Positions 6,627-10,246 of a stretch of 10,246 bases of DNA are shown here, piece after piece. Source of the stretch: JBDTNL01 sp039933785 (GTDB taxonomy: Bacteria > Acidobacteriota > Thermoanaerobaculia > Multivoradales > JAGPDF01); NCBI GenBank assembly GCA_039933785.1, contig JBDTNL010000104.1, positions 1 through 10,246 of the forward strand, given 5' to 3'. Under the pieces are notes generated by a model that was not told the origin of the DNA, searched no databases, and was given only the letters and a program-made list of their open reading frames with translations. The position numbers and the translations under genes are program-made. Positions within the stretch are counted from its first letter, which is position 1, and each line of letters begins with the position of its first letter.

Positions 6627-7484
6627 CTATGCTCGCCAGAGCCCGGGAGGACAGTTCGAGCCACCGATGCGCAGGATGACGACATCACCCTCGGCCTCCG
6701 CATCCACCTTCGGAAGGGCCTTTATCTTCCTCCGCAGAAGTCCTGGGCGAAGCTGGTGCGGATAAGTCACCTCCGACAAGTCGTAGTACATCCGCACGTG
6801 GTGATCGGTATCACCCTCGTACTCGTCACACTTTTTCGTCGGGAAAATGTCTTCTTTCATGGTGTTTCCGACGACCAGCTTGAAGCCGTTCGTGTCGTCC
6901 CTGTCTCGGTGAAGGATCACGTATCGGCCCTGGCCAAAGGACACGAGTAGCGAGGGCCTCGCCGGGTCGACGACGACGTCGAAGGTGTGCGTGACCTCCT
7001 GCGCGATGCGTCGCCACCTCGCGCCGGGAGCCTCCCAACGCCACTCCGACGTTGCGCAGGTGGTCGCGGACAGCTCGCCGCCGGCGATCAAAAACCGCGC
7101 GGAGACGAGTTCCGGGCAATCGGCCCTCAGGCACCTCGAGCGAATCTTGTCCGCACCTGGATAGGCTTGGTGGCAGCCGTCTGTGAGATCGAGCACGAGC
7201 TGATGAAAGCTCGGGTTGGTGTCCAGGCTTTTGGAAGTCACTTTGTTTTCGATCGTTGCGTCTCCCTGCAGGGGATAGGCAACGCGGCCGTCCTTGGAAT
7301 CCAAGGGATCCATGGGTGGGTAGACTTCCGGCCTGTCGGCCATCGACAACAGTATCCAGGCGTAGTGCGGCTCGTCCGCGTGCTCGGCATTCTGGACTAC
7401 GGCTCGGTACGCGTTCTTGGCTGGTTCGGGCACCATGCTGATGATGCCCGTGTACGTGATCTCGACGCGCCTGGTGTCTGACAT
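6627..7484 (-). CDS. Uncharacterised CHAT-operon protein, candidate substrate or partner
   Basis: The product is 285 residues and I cannot place it in a named family. ATG 7484 is chosen because AGGGAGGGG (7496-7488) lies just upstream; the 17-residue in-frame extension to 7535 overlaps the end of the protease gene. It has no signal peptide or membrane segment. It opens with a beta-like stretch VEITYTGIISMVP (7-19), has a Cys-bearing middle (Cys104, 118, 123, 143), further beta-like segments FDVVVDP, LLVSFGQGRYVILHRD and FKLVVG (168-206), then HHVRMYYDLSEV (228-239), and ends with GGSNCPPGLW (274-283). The pattern suggests a beta-sandwich or barrel with paired cysteines. It starts 17 bases after the CHAT protease stop, so the two are almost certainly co-transcribed and may be translationally coupled. 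Candidate roles: protease substrate, effector or regulator; this is inference from position only. Confidence 0.8.
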   Translation of the reverse strand: MSDTRRVEITYTGIISMVPEPAKNAYRAVVQNAEHADEPHYAWILLSMADRPEVYPPMDPLDSKDGRVAYPLQGDATIENKVTSKSLDTNPSFHQLVLDLTDGCHQAYPGADKIRSRCLRADCPELVSARFLIAGGELSATTCATSEWRWEAPGARWRRIAQEVTHTFDVVVDPARPSLLVSFGQGRYVILHRDRDDTNGFKLVVGNTMKEDIFPTKKCDEYEGDTDHHVRMYYDLSEVTYPHQLRPGLLRRKIKALPKVDAEAEGDVVILRIGGSNCPPGLWRA

Positions 7485-7501
7485 TCGCCCCTCCCTGGGA
7501 T

Positions 7502-10246
7502 TTACGAGCCGACCAGCACGCGCCAGCCTGCCCACTCTTCCAGTGGACGGCCGCGGCGAATGATTTCCCGTTGTGCCGTGCGAACTGCGGCGGGAGGAGC
7601 CGCACCGGCGGCCAGGGCGGCGTGGAGAAGGGTCGAGAATTCACGAGCTGCCTGGTCGTCGATCGGCCACACGTTGGCGATCACCGCACCCGCGCCGGCG
7701 TCGAGGAGGGTCTGCGCCAACCCATCTCGTCCGGCCGTGGCGCTGACGCGTCCCTCGGCCGCCGAGCATGAGCTGAGGACCACGGTCGCGCCGGAGAGCC
7801 GCCAGGTCGCGAGCTCTTCCCTGGCCACGGGGTGTACGTCTTGGCCTTGGCCGAAGAGGAGGAAACCCGAGCCGTCTCCGCCCACCACCGAATGGCCGGC
7901 GAAGTGGACCACCTCAAAGTGCGGGCCGAGGCGGCGGAGGACTTCGCTCGCAGCGCTCACGCGTTCGTGGCATGGGTACAGGCTGGCCGCGGCATCGAGC
8001 TCCGCGGGCATCTCGGTCAACGCGGGGAGTTCCGGGTAAAGAGCTCCGCCGGTTTCTGCCCCGGCGATCAGCAGAGCGCACGTGCTCGCGGTCGTCGTGG
8101 GCACGACGCTTCGCATCCATGAGGTGAGCGAGCGCGTCAGGGTGAGCTCGTGAGTCTCGACCAGTGGTCTTCCCTCGACCGGTAGCGCCGCGAAGGGCAC
8201 GGCAAAGAGGATCGGGTCGGGCGCCACGACGACGCGCGCCCCAGGGCTCGGCGGCAGGTCCGCGAAGAGCAGGGCGCCGAGTTGGGCGGCCGCGGTCTCG
8301 CCGCCGCCCAGCAGCTCCTCGTTCACTTGTGCGACCGCTCGGAAGAGCGCCTCTTGCGTGACCGCCCGGCGGGCGAAGCGCGTCTCGTGACCTTGGCGAC
8401 GCCAGATGAACAGGGAGTCGGGGAGCGAGAGGAACGAGTACGCCACCACTGGCGAGGTTTCTCGCTCTCGCGCGGCGACTCCGGCCCGCGATCCGGTTGA
8501 CTCATTCGCCGTCCGCCACGACTCGACGATGCCGAGCGCGTCGTCAGCCTTGCCGCTGTCGGCGAGGAGTCGAACCAGAGCCCAGCGCAGCTCCTGGCGT
8601 TCGACCACGAGGTCGTCGCGTTGCTTCAAGGTGCGCAGCCGCTCTTCTTCCGCACGTGAGCTCTCGATCGCATGTCTGAGGCCGAGCTCGGCAGCGCGGA
8701 GCTTGCCCGCGCGTCGATCGAGATCGGCCCTCACGACGGCGAGACGCAGGCTCAGCTCGCCCTCGCTGTAGCCCTCGGCCGCGGCGAGCACCGCCCTCGC
8801 CGCGGCGGGATCGCGCTCTGCCAGGAGTCGAGCGAGGCGCACCGAGACATGCGCGAGACTCCGGCGTCGTGAATCGGCATCGGGGATCTCGCGCGCCAGC
8901 GTGAGCGCCGAGCGGTAGTCCGCGATCGCGCCTTCGCCGTCTCCGAGCCGCTCGCGCGCCTGGCCGAGGCGCATCCGCGCGTCCGCCATGTGCGTGCGGT
9001 CCGCGGTGGCGCTCGCTTCACTCTCCGCGCTCGCCGCGGCACGCAGCGCGACGTGCGGAGCGCCCTGCCGGACGGCGAGCGCGCTCAGGCTCGCCAGCAT
9101 CTCGTAGCGCCGCACGCGATCCAGCTGCGCGAGCTGCAAGCCCTGGCTGAGGCTCAGCCACGCGGCATCGAAGCGTCCGAGGTACTCGTCGAGATCGGCC
9201 TGGAGCGCCAACACGCTCGCCTGGCGCTCCGGGTCGTGGGCGCTCGCGAAGGCCCGCAAGGCTGCTTCGTAGTGGAGCTCTGAATCGTCTGGACGATTCT
9301 CGGCATGCGCGATCAGACCCCGCAGCCACTCCGCCTGGCCGGCGACGGTGGGCCACGCCCGACGCTCGGCTTGGGATGACGCTTCGGCGGCCCAGCCGTC
9401 GGCTCGAACGAAATCGTGACGGAGGAAGGCACAGCTCGCGGCCACGAGCTCTCCCAGGCTCGAGAGCGGGCTGGCGCCCGCGGCCAAATCGCGAACCGCG
9501 GCGAGCGCCTTCGGAACGCAGGCGGCGAGACTGCCTGCAACATAGAGGCGACGAGCCTCGACGTACTCGAGCTCACCGTGGGCCAGACGGTCCCGCTGCG
9601 GCGTCTGGGCCGCGGCCGCGGCGATCGTATCGACGAGCAACGAGTTGCCGTGGCGCTCGGCGTAGGGTGCGGCCAGGCGGGTCGCCTCCTCGAGCGCCGC
9701 CTCGATCTCGGATTCCGGGGCTCGCGCGAGCACAGCGCCAGCCCAACGACCGAGGATCGTCTCGCTCACTTCGCGTTCGGTGAGCACGGCGCTGGTGGTG
9801 ACGGCGCCGCGTTGCTTGGCATCGAGTGCGCGCGTGCGCGCCAAGGCTGCGCTGGACCGAATCGACCCGGGGTCCAAGGTGGCGCCCAGCGTCCATGCCC
9901 GAATCGCTTCCGATTCGAGACCGAGCGCCTCCAATGCCTCGGCCTCGGTGAACGCGGTGTCCGCGGTGTCCGCGGTGGCGGCGGTGGCGGCGGTGACGAA
10001 CGTCGAGAGGAGCTCCAGAGCCTCGATCGCTCGCGAGGGCCCGCCGTCTCGCTCGTCGGAGTGCAACAACGCGCGGGCGAGGTCGGCGGCGATGGCCGGT
10101 TCGGCGCCCCGCGCCAAGGCGAGGCGCAACGTGGCGACGGCGTGAGGAAGATCGCCGAGCGCGAGTTGCGCGACTCCCAAGGCGTGGAGGCGCGCCGCTG
10201 AAGGATCGTTGTCCACGGCCTCGCGGGCTCGCGCCGCGGCGGAGAG
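7502..10246 (-). CDS. TPR-CHAT caspase-like protease (5' end outside window)
   Basis: At least 914 residues are visible. The frame runs unbroken to the right edge, and the codons before GTG 10216 (reading LSAAARAREA) continue a TPR helix, so the true start lies beyond the window. Residue numbers here count from GTG 10216. Residues 1 to about 520 are TPR-like helical repeats (for example LHALGVAQLALGDLPHAVATL, 11-31, and MRLGQARERLGDGEGAIADY). The C-terminal 300 residues are a CHAT domain: VVVAPDPILFAVPFAALP, then VVHFAGHS with catalytic His775 (codon 7894-7892) and VVLSSCSAAEG with catalytic Cys817 (codon 7768-7766). Both dyad residues are present, so activity is expected. CHAT belongs to the caspase/separase clan (C50/C14-related); TPR-CHAT proteins such as that of Craspase cut a dedicated partner when triggered. 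No signal peptide is visible. It heads an operon with the 285-residue gene. Confidence 0.92.
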   Translation of the reverse strand, partial: LSAAARAREAVDNDPSAARLHALGVAQLALGDLPHAVATLRLALARGAEPAIAADLARALLHSDERDGGPSRAIEALELLSTFVTAATAATADTADTAFTEAEALEALGLESEAIRAWTLGATLDPGSIRSSAALARTRALDAKQRGAVTTSAVLTEREVSETILGRWAGAVLARAPESEIEAALEEATRLAAPYAERHGNSLLVDTIAAAAAQTPQRDRLAHGELEYVEARRLYVAGSLAACVPKALAAVRDLAAGASPLSSLGELVAASCAFLRHDFVRADGWAAEASSQAERRAWPTVAGQAEWLRGLIAHAENRPDDSELHYEAALRAFASAHDPERQASVLALQADLDEYLGRFDAAWLSLSQGLQLAQLDRVRRYEMLASLSALAVRQGAPHVALRAAASAESEASATADRTHMADARMRLGQARERLGDGEGAIADYRSALTLAREIPDADSRRRSLAHVSVRLARLLAERDPAAARAVLAAAEGYSEGELSLRLAVVRADLDRRAGKLRAAELGLRHAIESSRAEEERLRTLKQRDDLVVERQELRWALVRLLADSGKADDALGIVESWRTANESTGSRAGVAARERETSPVVAYSFLSLPDSLFIWRRQGHETRFARRAVTQEALFRAVAQVNEELLGGGETAAAQLGALLFADLPPSPGARVVVAPDPILFAVPFAALPVEGRPLVETHELTLTRSLTSWMRSVVPTTTASTCALLIAGAETGGALYPELPALTEMPAELDAAASLYPCHERVSAASEVLRRLGPHFEVVHFAGHSVVGGDGSGFLLFGQGQDVHPVAREELATWRLSGATVVLSSCSAAEGRVSATAGRDGLAQTLLDAGAGAVIANVWPIDDQAAREFSTLLHAALAAGAAPPAAVRTAQREIIRRGRPLEEWAGWRVLVGS
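9954..9998 (-). repeat. Five-copy 9-bp tandem repeat inside the TPR-CHAT gene
   Basis: On the plus strand the units are GCGGTGTCC twice, GCGGTGGCG twice, then GCGGTGACG. They encode a low-complexity Ala/Thr/Asp stretch (VTAATAATADTADTA) between TPR helices. As 9-bp units they would change length by three residues without shifting the frame. Probably a flexible linker that grew by slippage. Confidence 0.85.

Noticed and set aside
9416..10201. 261-codon plus-strand frame opposite the TPR part of the protease
   Set aside because: It is Gly/Arg-rich low complexity, antisense to clear TPR repeats, with no start context.
10214..10216. GTG 10216 as the true start of the CHAT protease
   Set aside because: The frame stays open to the window edge, the codons upstream continue a TPR-type helix, and there is no strong ribosome site before this GTG.

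Overview
The window is GC-rich, mostly coding bacterial DNA, and looks chromosomal. It shows no tRNA, rRNA, CRISPR array or recognisable transposase. The gene families present (an Abhydrolase_10-type secreted hydrolase, NIPSNAP, a DUF1624/HGSNAT-like membrane acyltransferase and a TPR-CHAT protease) fit a high-GC environmental Pseudomonadota or Myxococcota-like lineage. That assignment is an inference from gene content and composition, not from a marker gene.

Layout. Positions 1-420 are gene debris: an orphan signal-peptide start (+, 36), a piece of an NTF2/SnoaL-like (DUF4440-type) protein on the minus strand (about 131-253), and an 81-bp near-perfect copy (304-384) of part of the intact acyltransferase gene 3.7 kb downstream. 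Two plus-strand genes follow: a large secreted alpha/beta hydrolase (518-2569), visibly less GC-rich than the rest, and a NIPSNAP-family protein (2725-3579). The NIPSNAP gene converges with the minus-strand multi-pass acyltransferase (3585-4814). A divergent intergenic region of about 150 bp separates the acyltransferase from a 552-residue protein that I do not recognise (4963-6621, +), made of two helical regions joined by a disordered Pro/Ala linker. That gene converges with a minus-strand two-gene operon: a large TPR-CHAT caspase-like protease (7502 to beyond the right edge) followed 17 bp later by an unrecognised 285-residue protein (6627-7484).

How the genes may work together. The clearest functional unit is the CHAT protease plus its tightly coupled downstream gene. 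Sensor-type TPR-CHAT proteases are often encoded beside their substrates or effectors, so the 285-residue protein is a reasonable candidate substrate or partner. The 552-residue convergent gene is a more speculative third member. The hydrolase and NIPSNAP genes are probably metabolic and may have arrived together, because they lie between the acyltransferase gene and a fragment of a very close homologue of it.
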